A stretch of DNA of 8,228 nucleotides from Candidatus Melainabacteria bacterium (GTDB lineage Bacteria > Cyanobacteriota > Vampirovibrionia > Obscuribacterales > Obscuribacteraceae), in contig JACMKL010000818.1 of NCBI GenBank assembly GCA_014380105.1, positions 1-8,228 of the forward strand. Reading direction: 5' to 3'. The position numbers and the translations under genes are program-made. Below the pieces are notes generated by a model that was not told the DNA's origin, ran no database searches, and worked only from the letters and a program-made list of their open reading frames with translations. Below are positions 1 to 6,142 of this stretch, in pieces. Position 1 is the first letter of the stretch. Each line of letters starts with the position of its first letter.

Positions 1-1169
1 AGAGCTTCTCCACCCACTCCTCTCTGAGCGAAGATGTCGCCACTACCAGCGAAGTAGGTCGGACCACTTCCACCAGTACCGGTCCAGAATTCATTGTTGA
101 AGATACTGCTGCCACCATTAACGTCTTGACCGGAAATCGGTTGAGCACCAGGCAAGTTGTTAGCGGAGACGAAGTTGAGGATTCTGACATAGCCGCGTGG
201 GATGCAGGCTTCGTATTCAGCATTCAAGGAACCTACGACTGCGCAGGCTACTGCACCGCCGAAAGAATTTGTTCTGCTGGTCTCTTGGGAAAGTGAATTG
301 GTCTTCCAGGAATTCGGTGGTGCGTACCCAACTGGAGCAGAGCATCTGTCGAATTGTCCCGAGTTGACTAAGTGCGCTCTATCTTGTGGTCCAACAGCAG
401 CACCAAGGATTGGTTTGTCGAGGTAGTTGCTGAGAGTCAAGCTGCGGTCATAAGCTCTGATGAACCTGTGGCTTGGCGAACTCGAGAAAGGACCTTGTGG
501 CCATGAGCCTTTAGACACAACGTTAGCTGAACTAACCGTTGTAGTGTTGTACAAGCTGCTGACAGTTGGGTTGTCCATCATGTCGATGACTTGTGGATTG
601 ATGTAGACGTTAGTCTTTTGGTTGCCTTCTGATCCTTGGGCGATTGTCCAAGCAGGAGTGATGGCACCACTCAATCTAACATCGGAAGTTGGTCCCATCA
701 TTTTGACATTCTGGGCTCTAGCCATAGTGTCAAAATAACCAGGCAACAATCCGCCGCCACTCAATTGTCTTTGCAGATTGGTTCCGAGACTATCGAGTTT
801 GTCGATAACATCTCCGGCGAGTCTGCTTGATGCAGGTCCGATCGCTCTTGCGTTGAGAGCGACCAGAAGGGCTCTACCGACAGCGCGGTTATACGCCAGT
901 AGGTTGATAGTCCCTGAATTGTTAGGTATACCTGTAGCAGCATCAACGCCTAGGCCATCGAATTCATCGTTTGCAGGTGCTGGAACGTTAGGTCCCATAA
1001 GTGCAAGCTTAGCGACATTCATGGCGCCGGCGTCTGTGGCATTGGCGACTTCTCTTCCACCGCCCATAATTTTGGACAGGAAGAAAAAGGCGATGCCGAG
1101 AATCGCTATAACTAGGACAATAACTGCCACTAGTCCAAGCGTTGCTCCTCGTCGTCGACGTAATTTCAT
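1..1169 (-). CDS. TadE/TadG-like (Flp pilus assembly) membrane protein, 3' end outside window
   Basis: An open frame runs without a stop from an ATG at 1169 to the left edge, giving 389 residues. The start is supported by a strong Shine-Dalgarno GGAGGAG (1185-1179) 9 nt upstream. The N-terminus is MKLRRRRGATLG, followed by one hydrophobic segment at about residues 11-31 and then the stretch ATDAGAMNVAKLAL at about residues 44-57. A basic head, the 'GA' before the membrane helix and an alanine-rich D-A motif just after it are the layout of the TadE/G-like N-terminal domain (PF13400 type). These are single-pass proteins of Tad/Flp pilus machines with most of the chain outside the membrane. The rest (residues 60-389) is Ser/Thr/Asn/Gly-rich with few charges and three cysteines around residues 278-318, consistent with an exported domain. 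I recognise no catalytic motif in it. The family call rests on the N-terminus only. No other tad gene is in view, so a secretion or adhesin role outside a pilus is possible. Confidence 0.8.
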   Translation of the reverse strand, partial: MKLRRRRGATLGLVAVIVLVIAILGIAFFFLSKIMGGGREVANATDAGAMNVAKLALMGPNVPAPANDEFDGLGVDAATGIPNNSGTINLLAYNRAVGRALLVALNARAIGPASSRLAGDVIDKLDSLGTNLQRQLSGGGLLPGYFDTMARAQNVKMMGPTSDVRLSGAITPAWTIAQGSEGNQKTNVYINPQVIDMMDNPTVSSLYNTTTVSSANVVSKGSWPQGPFSSSPSHRFIRAYDRSLTLSNYLDKPILGAAVGPQDRAHLVNSGQFDRCSAPVGYAPPNSWKTNSLSQETSRTNSFGGAVACAVVGSLNAEYEACIPRGYVRILNFVSANNLPGAQPISGQDVNGGSSIFNNEFWTGTGGSGPTYFAGSGDIFAQRGVGGEA

Positions 1170-1179
1170 TGCTTTGTTC

Positions 1180-1194
1180 TCCTCCGAAGAAGGA
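1180..1194 (-). promoter_or_regulatory. Hairpin covering the Shine-Dalgarno of the TadE/G-like gene
   Basis: Read on the minus strand this is TCCTTCTTCGGAGGA. It can fold as CUUC-[UUCG]-GAGG (C-G, U-G, U-A, C-G), with the stable cUUCGg tetraloop and most of the Shine-Dalgarno GGAGG in the 3' arm. A competing register pairs the outer TCCT with AGGA. Either fold would hide the ribosome site from the ATG at 1169. The pairing is seen directly in the sequence; a regulatory effect is inference, since the stem is short and could be opened easily by ribosomes. Confidence 0.45.
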
Positions 1195-1211
1195 CCGGCA
1201 GCACCGCCGGT
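1194..1211 (-). promoter_or_regulatory. Short GC-rich leader hairpin
   Basis: ACCGGC (1194-1199) and GCCGGT (1206-1211) are perfectly complementary 6-bp arms around a 6-nt loop. It lies in the 5' leader of the TadE/G-like gene, directly upstream of the hairpin over the Shine-Dalgarno. It has no T-run on the minus strand, so it is not a terminator. It may stabilise the leader RNA or help set the fold around the ribosome site. Confidence 0.4.
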
Positions 1212-1228
1212 TAGGGGTTGGTTCAGTC

Positions 1229-1259
1229 AGTCAGTTGCTTTTGGGAATTACAACTGACT
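1229..1259 (-). promoter_or_regulatory. 9-bp leader inverted repeat
   Basis: AGTCAGTTG (1229-1237) and CAACTGACT (1251-1259) are perfect 9-bp arms around a 13-nt loop. The element starts about 20 nt downstream of the predicted transcription start of the TadE/G-like gene, so it would form an early hairpin in the mRNA. Nothing like a U-tract follows on the minus strand, which argues against termination. Alternatively it is a DNA operator downstream of the promoter. Confidence 0.45.
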
Positions 1260-1287
1260 CGGGTTCAATAGTAAATTCCTATTCATT

Positions 1288-1316
1288 ATTGTCCGTTAAT
1301 GTGGCTTAGCTGTCAA
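1288..1316 (-). promoter_or_regulatory. Sigma70-type promoter for the TadE/G-like gene
   Basis: On the minus strand a perfect -35 TTGACA (1316-1311) is followed after exactly 17 nt by a -10 GACAAT (1293-1288; 4 of 6 matches to TATAAT). Transcription would begin near 1281 and give a leader of about 110 nt. The perfect -35 and ideal spacing make this the best promoter in the window. A weaker alternative further upstream is TTGAAT (1556-1551), 17 nt, TATCCT (1533-1528). Confidence 0.6.
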
Positions 1317-1337
1317 GGTTTGCAAGGTTGAACGGCT

Positions 1338-1492
1338 ATCAGATTAGTCCACAGTGTCTTTTCAAGGGCAGGGGCAGACTCAGCCATCATTCCCGGAGAT
1401 TAGCACCGTTTCATATTCGGGTCTGCGGACTACCTTTTGAAGATTAAAATTAGCATCGTTTAATGAATTACCACTCAACAAACTAATCTGAT
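1338..1492. repeat. Long-range 11-bp inverted repeat
   Basis: ATCAGATTAGT (1338-1348) recurs in inverted orientation as ACTAATCTGAT (1482-1492), a perfect 11-bp match separated by 133 nt. The distal arm overlaps the start of the palindrome at 1489. It could close a large RNA domain, mark the borders of a small regulatory unit, or be chance, since a match of this length is uncommon but not impossible in a region this size. Confidence 0.4.
1399..1464. repeat. Imperfect 16-bp direct repeat, starts 50 bp apart
   Basis: ATTAGCACCGTTTCAT (1399-1414) and ATTAGCATCGTTTAAT (1449-1464) match at 14 of 16 positions. Their starts are 50 bp apart, close to five helical turns, so a protein could bind both on the same face of the DNA. 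They lie upstream of the promoter at 1288-1316. Activator or repressor half-sites are a reasonable guess; no known regulator box is recognised. Confidence 0.35.
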
Positions 1493-1505
1493 GTTTAAAA
1501 CATCA
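1489..1505. repeat. 17-bp palindrome, possible operator
   Basis: TGATGTTTAAAACATCA has perfect 8-bp arms, TGATGTTT and AAACATCA, around one central A. The tight centre and AT-rich core resemble an operator for a dimeric helix-turn-helix regulator rather than an RNA hairpin. It lies about 170 bp upstream of the -35 of the TadE/G-like gene and just downstream of the weaker alternative promoter (1528-1556, minus). The regulator cannot be named. Confidence 0.4.
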
Positions 1506-1643
1506 TTCGCAAATCTGTCCTCATATAAGGATATGCACTACACGATCACAATTCAATCATTTTTTTTCGAAGAAGCCGACAGGCTCATGGCAACCAGCAT
1601 TAACCCAGCTTAAACATCCAGTAATTGCGCTACTCCAGTAGTT

Positions 1644-3089
1644 CTAGCCCTCAACAGGTTTGCGATACGACAAGCCGGCAGTTACCAGTGCTGCAGATAG
1701 GAGCCAGAATACAAAATGAATTTGCGGACGATAAAAAACTGTATCCACAAATCCCTGGGCGATAATCCCGATTACTGCGGCAGCCATGCCAGCGCAAATC
1801 CATTTTTCCCAACCGCTATTCTTACTCCAGAAAGCAATATGAGCACGTCCCAAAACGGCTACAGCAAAAGCACTAAAGGCGATCAGCGCCAAAATTCCCG
1901 CTTCAACAGCAATTTCCAAAGGTACGCAATAGGTGCCAAGCGCATCAAATCCGCTCTTCATGTACAGCCCGTAGGCAAGACGGAAAGCCTGATTACCAGT
2001 GCCGATTCCAATCCACCAGTTGTCCTTAAACATTTCGAGCGAGGCGAGCCAGACATTCATACGAAATTTGTTAGAGCTATGCTCGCGACCCTGCAGCATT
2101 GAAAAAACGCGTTGATGTACGCTCGGAACAACAAAGACAATCGCAACAATGGCAAGCGGCAAAATCACGGAGAGAAACAATATGACTGGACGCAAGCGCG
2201 GATAATTCGGCCAACACCAGGCAGCCAACATCACGAAAAGCGCACCGAGCGCGACAACAATTCCGATGTAGCCGCCGCGGCTAGCAGTGAGAACTGTAGC
2301 CAACAAAATGGCACCAGCAACCGGTGCAGAAATTAGAGCATAGAGCCATTTCTTTTCCACAATCGCTGCAATCAACATAGATATTGAAAGCGGCACAAAT
2401 GGAATTAAATATCCCGCCAACAAATTGGGATTGCCGAGAGTGGAATAAATTCTCGTCGTTTTGGTCTCTACCGTCGGGTCTTCCCAGGTCGCCAGTGGCT
2501 CAACTCCTACCTTAAATTGATAAAGTCCATAGGAAGCAGCGATAAATCCTCCGCTAACGGCTGCAATCATCAAGAGAAGACGACGCTTGGGAGTGGTGGC
2601 GACTGCAGAAAAGAGAAAATAGCTCGATGTATAAATAACGAGCTTGCCCAGACCTTTTAAGCTCGGCTCAAAATAGTGCGACGCACAGGCAGCCACTACA
2701 TTAATACTCAAGAACAGCAAAACGATGGCGTCGATACTAGTGAATTGTCGCTTGTCTTTGCCGCCGAGCATCGCGCCTAAAACATACATTGCCAGTGCTG
2801 CAAGAGAAATGTAGGCTAAACCCTCTTTGTCAGCGGCAAAAAACGGTAACCACAAACTGAATATCATCAAGGCAACAGCAACAAACGCACCTTGTTGCAT
2901 CAACGTGCCAAGCCTGGCAAAGTTCTCTCCACCTTTTGCTTGAAGTGCAGAAGATATTGATTTGAACGGAGCAGAAATCAGCGAACCTATAAATGATTCG
3001 CTGAAAGCTTTAGCAAGTGGAGCATCGAATGATTGAAGCGAGGTCGAAGTGACTGAAGCGTCCAATCTATTAATTATGGAATCGGGCAA
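1644..3089 (-). CDS. ictB: IctB-family / O-antigen ligase-like (Wzy_C) polytopic membrane protein
   Basis: The 481-residue protein has about 12 hydrophobic segments (near 65-85, 90-108, 118-136, 147-165, 170-190, 222-242, 248-267, 272-290, 300-321, 392-414, 430-447, 455-473). Motifs match what I know of cyanobacterial IctB: PLATWEDP (198-205), YSTLGNPNLLAGYL (215-228), SRGGYIG (270-276), QGREHSSNKFRMNVW (333-347), GIGTGN (361-366), LEIAVEAG (391-398) and GFVDTVFYRP (446-455). IctB was named as a putative bicarbonate transporter, but its fold is that of Wzy_C polysaccharide ligases and polymerases, so glycan transfer at the membrane is an equally good reading. The His usual just before the Wzy_C 'LE' motif of WaaL-type ligases is absent (TYCVPLE). 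The start is a TTG at 3089 with GGAG 11 nt upstream. It lies 17 bp after the DUF4330 gene and is very likely co-transcribed with it. The first 60 residues are Ser/Ala-rich and probably cytoplasmic. Confidence 0.85.
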   Translation of the reverse strand: MPDSIINRLDASVTSTSLQSFDAPLAKAFSESFIGSLISAPFKSISSALQAKGGENFARLGTLMQQGAFVAVALMIFSLWLPFFAADKEGLAYISLAALAMYVLGAMLGGKDKRQFTSIDAIVLLFLSINVVAACASHYFEPSLKGLGKLVIYTSSYFLFSAVATTPKRRLLLMIAAVSGGFIAASYGLYQFKVGVEPLATWEDPTVETKTTRIYSTLGNPNLLAGYLIPFVPLSISMLIAAIVEKKWLYALISAPVAGAILLATVLTASRGGYIGIVVALGALFVMLAAWCWPNYPRLRPVILFLSVILPLAIVAIVFVVPSVHQRVFSMLQGREHSSNKFRMNVWLASLEMFKDNWWIGIGTGNQAFRLAYGLYMKSGFDALGTYCVPLEIAVEAGILALIAFSAFAVAVLGRAHIAFWSKNSGWEKWICAGMAAAVIGIIAQGFVDTVFYRPQIHFVFWLLSAALVTAGLSYRKPVEG

Positions 3090-3106
3090 TTTAATCTCGA
3101 CTCCAC

Positions 3107-3658
3107 TTATTTAGCTGGCGATTTTGTTTGAGGCGCAGATTTTGGCTCGCGTGGAGCACCGGCTTCACGAATATCGACCACCACTCCCTGAACTCTGTAT
3201 TTAAAGGATTCAAGTTCGATCTGATTGCCAACTTTGATTTTGTTGCCACTGATCACATATCCGTCGTTAGTCATTTCAGACTTTTCTTCAACGGTAACCG
3301 TGAAATCATGGGCAATTGGGTTGGCTGGGTCGGCAAAGGCGATTGCTTTCTTGCCGTCTGGCGAGAGAAAAGCGACCTGCTTTGATATGCGTTCGACGTT
3401 GGTAATTTTCATTGCCGGCTTAACTGGCTGATTTCTGATCGTTATTGATGACTCGTCTCCAACCTTAAATAAATCCAGATCCTTAGTTTTTAGTCCGGTT
3501 ATATATATATCAATAGCTACTCTGGGAGTACCAGTAATTTTCTCGTTAACGCCGGCGTGGCCTGCCTTTGCGAGTACAAATCCAAGCACGGAAGCGCTAA
3601 TCAGGGCAACCACCGTAAAATCAACGAAATTGACACGGGCGCGGGGGAGAAGAGCCAA
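3107..3658 (-). CDS. DUF4330 domain protein, single-pass membrane-anchored
   Basis: From a TTG at 3658 the product is 183 residues: a short basic head, one membrane helix (about 12-32, FTVVALISASVLGFVL) and then a soluble domain, presumably outside the cytoplasmic membrane. The pattern R.NFVDF before the helix, TRV/PRVAIDIYITGLKT after it and a terminal YRVQGVVVDI is that of DUF4330, a cyanobacterial family with no established function. The C-terminal 20 residues are Pro/Lys-rich and probably disordered. An earlier in-frame TTG at 3691 would add 11 residues but has no ribosome site. The one at 3658 has GAGG 8 nt upstream and sits downstream of a predicted extended -10. It is the first gene of a two-gene operon with the IctB-like protein, suggesting an accessory role for that membrane enzyme or transporter. 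Confidence 0.8.
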   Translation of the reverse strand: MALLPRARVNFVDFTVVALISASVLGFVLAKAGHAGVNEKITGTPRVAIDIYITGLKTKDLDLFKVGDESSITIRNQPVKPAMKITNVERISKQVAFLSPDGKKAIAFADPANPIAHDFTVTVEEKSEMTNDGYVISGNKIKVGNQIELESFKYRVQGVVVDIREAGAPREPKSAPQTKSPAK

Positions 3659-3690
3659 GTTACCTACCTCAGAGGACGGACAATTGAGCA

Positions 3691-3699
3691 ATTAAATCA
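3691..3699 (-). promoter_or_regulatory. Possible extended -10 promoter for the DUF4330-ictB operon
   Basis: On the minus strand TGA-TTTAAT has the TGn extension and 5 of 6 matches to TATAAT. No good -35 lies 17 nt upstream, which extended -10 promoters can tolerate. Transcription would start near 3684, giving a leader of about 26 nt to the TTG at 3658. This also argues against the earlier TTG at 3691. Confidence 0.35.
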
Positions 3700-3796
3700 C
3701 ACTGCGGGAAATACGAAACGGCTTGTCCAAAAGTGTCCGTAAATAGATACACTCAATCACGGCAGATTTCAGAAGCAAATTGGAGCACTCGAGCGT

Positions 3797-4159
3797 ATGT
3801 CTATTGATGCAACTGGCAAATTCGAAGCAATCGAAGCAGACCACAACCAACCAGACCTCAGCGAATACGTTATGCCTGGCGAATCTCAAGTTAGCCGCAA
3901 TGAAAGCGCTGCAGTTACACGTTATTACCCGGAGCTAAATTCAGTGATCAAAAAGAGCGAAGCCACCAATGTCAGCCATGAAATGACTTCTGAATCTATT
4001 GATGCTTCCTTTGCTGCAGCACAAGACCTGATTGTTTCGCATCTCAAAAAATCAATTTCGGCACTTCCTGCTGAAATGCAAGAAGCTGTCTATGCTTCCC
4101 TAGATCTTCCACAACAATACAAACAACAGTTTCCGCTTTACTCCACTCTGTGCGCATAA
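3797..4159 (+). CDS. Hypothetical protein, 120 residues, cytosolic
   Basis: I do not recognise this protein. It is hydrophilic and acidic in its first two thirds (many Glu, Asp, Ser, Asn), with no signal peptide or membrane segment. Residues 65-105 contain a likely amphipathic helical stretch (FAAAQDLIVSHLKKSISALP and the residues after it), and the tail is Gln/Tyr-rich. Codon use is balanced and resembles the neighbouring genes, and no competing gene occupies the opposite strand, so it is likely real. The ATG at 3797 has GGAG (3782-3785) 11 nt upstream, a slightly long spacing. It is a single gene, divergent from the DUF4330 operon and convergent with the kinase gene. A strong terminator (4243-4273) follows 83 bp after its stop, which supports it being transcribed. 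Confidence 0.7.
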   Translation: MSIDATGKFEAIEADHNQPDLSEYVMPGESQVSRNESAAVTRYYPELNSVIKKSEATNVSHEMTSESIDASFAAAQDLIVSHLKKSISALPAEMQEAVYASLDLPQQYKQQFPLYSTLCA

Positions 4160-4226
4160 TCAACGCAACGAACTGAGTCTGCCAACAATCGACCATGAAT
4201 CGCTGCCGCGTTCTAAGTCAAAAAAA

Positions 4227-6020
4227 CTATTCTGGAATATTCAAATGCTCGAGAGTCTCGAGCATTTCTTTTTGGGTAGTGGTGGCAGTGCCCGATTTAC
4301 GAACAACAATTCCAGCTGCCAAATTACCGAGCGCCACCGATTCAACGAATGATGCGCCCGAAACCAGAGCCAGAGCCATTGTGGCAACAACAGTGTCGCC
4401 TGCACCAGTGACATCAAAAACATCACTTCTATTGAAAACAGGCATCTCAGCTGCCGGTTTGCCCTTCTCAAAGAGAGCCATGCCTTCTGCACCACGGGTG
4501 ATCAAAACGGCTTTAGCGCCAGTGATTGCCAACATATCCTTGCCAGCTCTTTCGACACTAGCCGGTGAATCGATTTTATAACCGAGCGCAGCTTCAGTAT
4601 CAGGTTGATTCGGAGTGAGCAGGGTAGCGCCATGAAAGCGCGCGAAGTCGCCCTGAGCATCAACAATTAGAAGTAAGTCTTCGCGATTAGCCAGGTCTCT
4701 CAATTCTTTGATGACACCATCTGTGATGACGCCCGCTTTGTAATCTGAAAGAATAACGGCTTTGTAGCCTTTAGTCGCTTCCTTGATCCTTTCAAGCAAA
4801 AGCCTTTCTACCAGAGGACTAATTTGATTGTGCGAAATACGGTCAAGTCTCAACAACTGCTGCATCAGGGAATGTGACTTAGACAGTATTCTCGTTTTTA
4901 CTGTAGTTGGTCTGGTGATGTCGCGGACCAAACTGTGCTGAATTCTATGTCGATCAAGCATCTCCGACATCTTATCGGCATAATAATCTGCTCCGCATAC
5001 GCCAATTGCCATGCATTCGCCGCCGAGCGCGACTACGTTGCTTGCTGTGTTTGCGGCACCGCCAGGTATATGAACGGTGTCCACGTGCTCGAGAATCAAT
5101 ACTGGTGCTTCTCTGGAAATTCTCTCTGGCTTGCCTTCAAGTAACTCGTCGATTAGAAGGTCGCCGACCACAATTACTTTTCCGCCGGACAAATTCAATA
5201 TCCGTTTTCGCAGCGCCGATTTGGTGACAGCACTCGGTACAACGATTGGGACAACCATACTTATATCCACTGGATGCATTCGTTCTAATTCCTTGAACAT
5301 CTGCCTTGCCACCATATTTTCGGAATCAATTCCGAGTGCCAATGCCGCGGCTTGCTTGGCTTCATCAATATATCGCAAATGCTGATATAGCCTTGCTAGA
5401 TGAAGCGCTTTTGATAGAGTCTCATCCGGAGACTTGGAGTTTGCTAATGCATCACGAGACTGCTCCAGTTCACGTTCTTCAGCTGGCGAACGATTTTCTC
5501 GCTCTTTTACTGGAGTCTGGTTCAGAAAATTCTCAACCTTGACAAGCCTCTCGGCGTCAGTTTTTTCTGCTGGCGGCTGAAAAACAGATTTTTTCAACTG
5601 GAAAAACTCTTTTGACCCTAAAGGCATTCCCAAACCGGCATTGCCAGACTGATCAAGATTTTTCTGGGCGGTCCAGGTAAATTCTTTGACCGGCAAATTA
5701 GGCGTTTCACCTTTCATGACCCGCTCGCGAAAAGGCAGCGCTCCTGCCTCTCTCGACAATTCTTTGCCTAATTCTTCGTTCAATCCACGAGTAATTTTTG
5801 CCGACGCATTTGATGCCAGAAAACTGTTCAATTGCTCAAGGCGCTGTGCTTCAGTGCCGACGCGCTCTGCCTGTGGAAGGTTTTGCAAACGCTCTCCGCG
5901 CGCGACCATATCCCCAAGCGAAAAATTCTTCTGCGCGCCAGTCGATTCGACTGGAGCGTCGACAGGCTTCTGGTTTTCAGGCTTTTCCGGCTTATTGTCC
6001 GCTTGCCCCTGATTGGTCAT
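4227..6020 (-). CDS. rfaE1: RfaE1-type heptose-7-phosphate kinase domain fused to a TPR-containing N-terminal extension
   Basis: The product is 597 residues from the ATG at 6020, which follows an AAGGTAGGG stretch. The frame stays open upstream to 6239, but that stretch crosses the intergenic region and the divergent gene, so it is rejected. Residues 281-597 form a PfkB/ribokinase-family domain closest to RfaE/HldE domain I: KVIVVGDLLIDE at 281-292, the sugar-binding GGAANTASNVVALGG at 320-334, SDYKAG at 425-430, TPNQPDTEA at 469-477 and the catalytic DVTGAGDT at 536-543, with the general-base Asp at 542. The family phosphorylates D-glycero-D-manno-heptose 7-phosphate at C1, an early step to nucleotide-heptose for surface glycans. 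The cytidylyltransferase domain of fused HldE is absent. Residues 1-195 are charged and Gln/Pro-rich, likely disordered, and 196-245 contain a TPR-like helical pair (ARLYQHLRYIDEAKQAAALA). Such an extension is unusual for this kinase. Exact substrate is inferred. Confidence 0.85.
   Translation of the reverse strand: MTNQGQADNKPEKPENQKPVDAPVESTGAQKNFSLGDMVARGERLQNLPQAERVGTEAQRLEQLNSFLASNASAKITRGLNEELGKELSREAGALPFRERVMKGETPNLPVKEFTWTAQKNLDQSGNAGLGMPLGSKEFFQLKKSVFQPPAEKTDAERLVKVENFLNQTPVKERENRSPAEERELEQSRDALANSKSPDETLSKALHLARLYQHLRYIDEAKQAAALALGIDSENMVARQMFKELERMHPVDISMVVPIVVPSAVTKSALRKRILNLSGGKVIVVGDLLIDELLEGKPERISREAPVLILEHVDTVHIPGGAANTASNVVALGGECMAIGVCGADYYADKMSEMLDRHRIQHSLVRDITRPTTVKTRILSKSHSLMQQLLRLDRISHNQISPLVERLLLERIKEATKGYKAVILSDYKAGVITDGVIKELRDLANREDLLLIVDAQGDFARFHGATLLTPNQPDTEAALGYKIDSPASVERAGKDMLAITGAKAVLITRGAEGMALFEKGKPAAEMPVFNRSDVFDVTGAGDTVVATMALALVSGASFVESVALGNLAAGIVVRKSGTATTTQKEMLETLEHLNIPE
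4243..4273 (+). terminator. Intrinsic terminator for the 120-residue gene, inside the convergent kinase gene
   Basis: AAATGCTCGAGA (4243-4254) and TCTCGAGCATTT (4256-4267) are perfect 12-bp arms with a single G between, so the real loop is a few nucleotides wider. The stem is followed on the plus strand by C and then five T. This is a textbook factor-independent terminator for the plus-strand gene ending at 4159. It lies wholly inside the last 16 codons of the minus-strand kinase gene, where it encodes the LETLEH segment. On the minus strand a T7 run (4226-4220) occurs just past the kinase stop, 16 nt beyond the hairpin, too far for a canonical terminator in that direction. Confidence 0.85.
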
Positions 6021-6055
6021 TGCCCTACCTTTTTTCTGAGCGTCCTTTAAGATGC

Positions 6056-6061
6056 ATTGTA
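6056..6061 (-). promoter_or_regulatory. Possible -10 of the kinase gene promoter
   Basis: The minus strand reads TACAAT, 5 of 6 matches to TATAAT, placed to start transcription near 6049, about 29 nt before the ATG at 6020. No recognisable -35 lies 16-18 nt upstream, so this is weak. It sits in the 156-bp divergent intergenic region (6021-6176). Confidence 0.3.
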
Positions 6062-6142
6062 CCTTCAGGTGCCGCAATTGAGGGTTTTGAAGGCTAATCC
6101 AATAAATTCCGCTAAGGCAAAGTCGTTCTTCACCATTGGGAG

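Larger units (their letters stand above)
1170..1643. other. Non-coding region upstream of the TadE/G-like gene
   Basis: These 474 bases separate the stop of the ictB-like gene (1644) from the start of the TadE/G-like gene (1169), both on the minus strand. No convincing gene lies here; the only frames are tiny and lack ribosome binding sites. The region holds a promoter (1288-1316), leader hairpins (1180-1259), a 17-bp palindrome (1489-1505), an imperfect 16-bp direct repeat (1399-1414 and 1449-1464) and an 11-bp inverted repeat (1338-1348 with 1482-1492). I found no canonical intrinsic terminator for the ictB-like gene here. Confidence 0.8.

Noticed and set aside
778..1257. 159-residue plus-strand open frame
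   Set aside because: It lies opposite the TadE/G-like gene, is Ala/Ser/Pro-rich as expected of an antisense frame, and has no ribosome site. The minus-strand frame has a family match and a strong Shine-Dalgarno.
1248..1286. 12-codon leader peptide (minus strand) ahead of the TadE/G-like gene
   Set aside because: Its ATG lies at or upstream of the predicted transcription start and has only a weak ribosome site, so it is unlikely to be translated from the main promoter.
1313..1390. 25-residue minus-strand open frame
   Set aside because: No Shine-Dalgarno, it overlaps the -35 of the downstream promoter, and it has no recognisable features.
1560..1586. T8 run beside an AGCC/GGCT hairpin as a terminator
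   Set aside because: On the plus strand the T-run precedes the hairpin, and on the minus strand the hairpin is followed by A residues. Neither orientation gives stem followed by U-tract, and the stem is only 4-5 bp.
1716..2336. Plus-strand frames of 128 and 74 residues opposite the ictB-like gene
   Set aside because: They are antisense shadows, rich in Asn/Gln/Lys/Arg because the sense strand encodes hydrophobic membrane helices.
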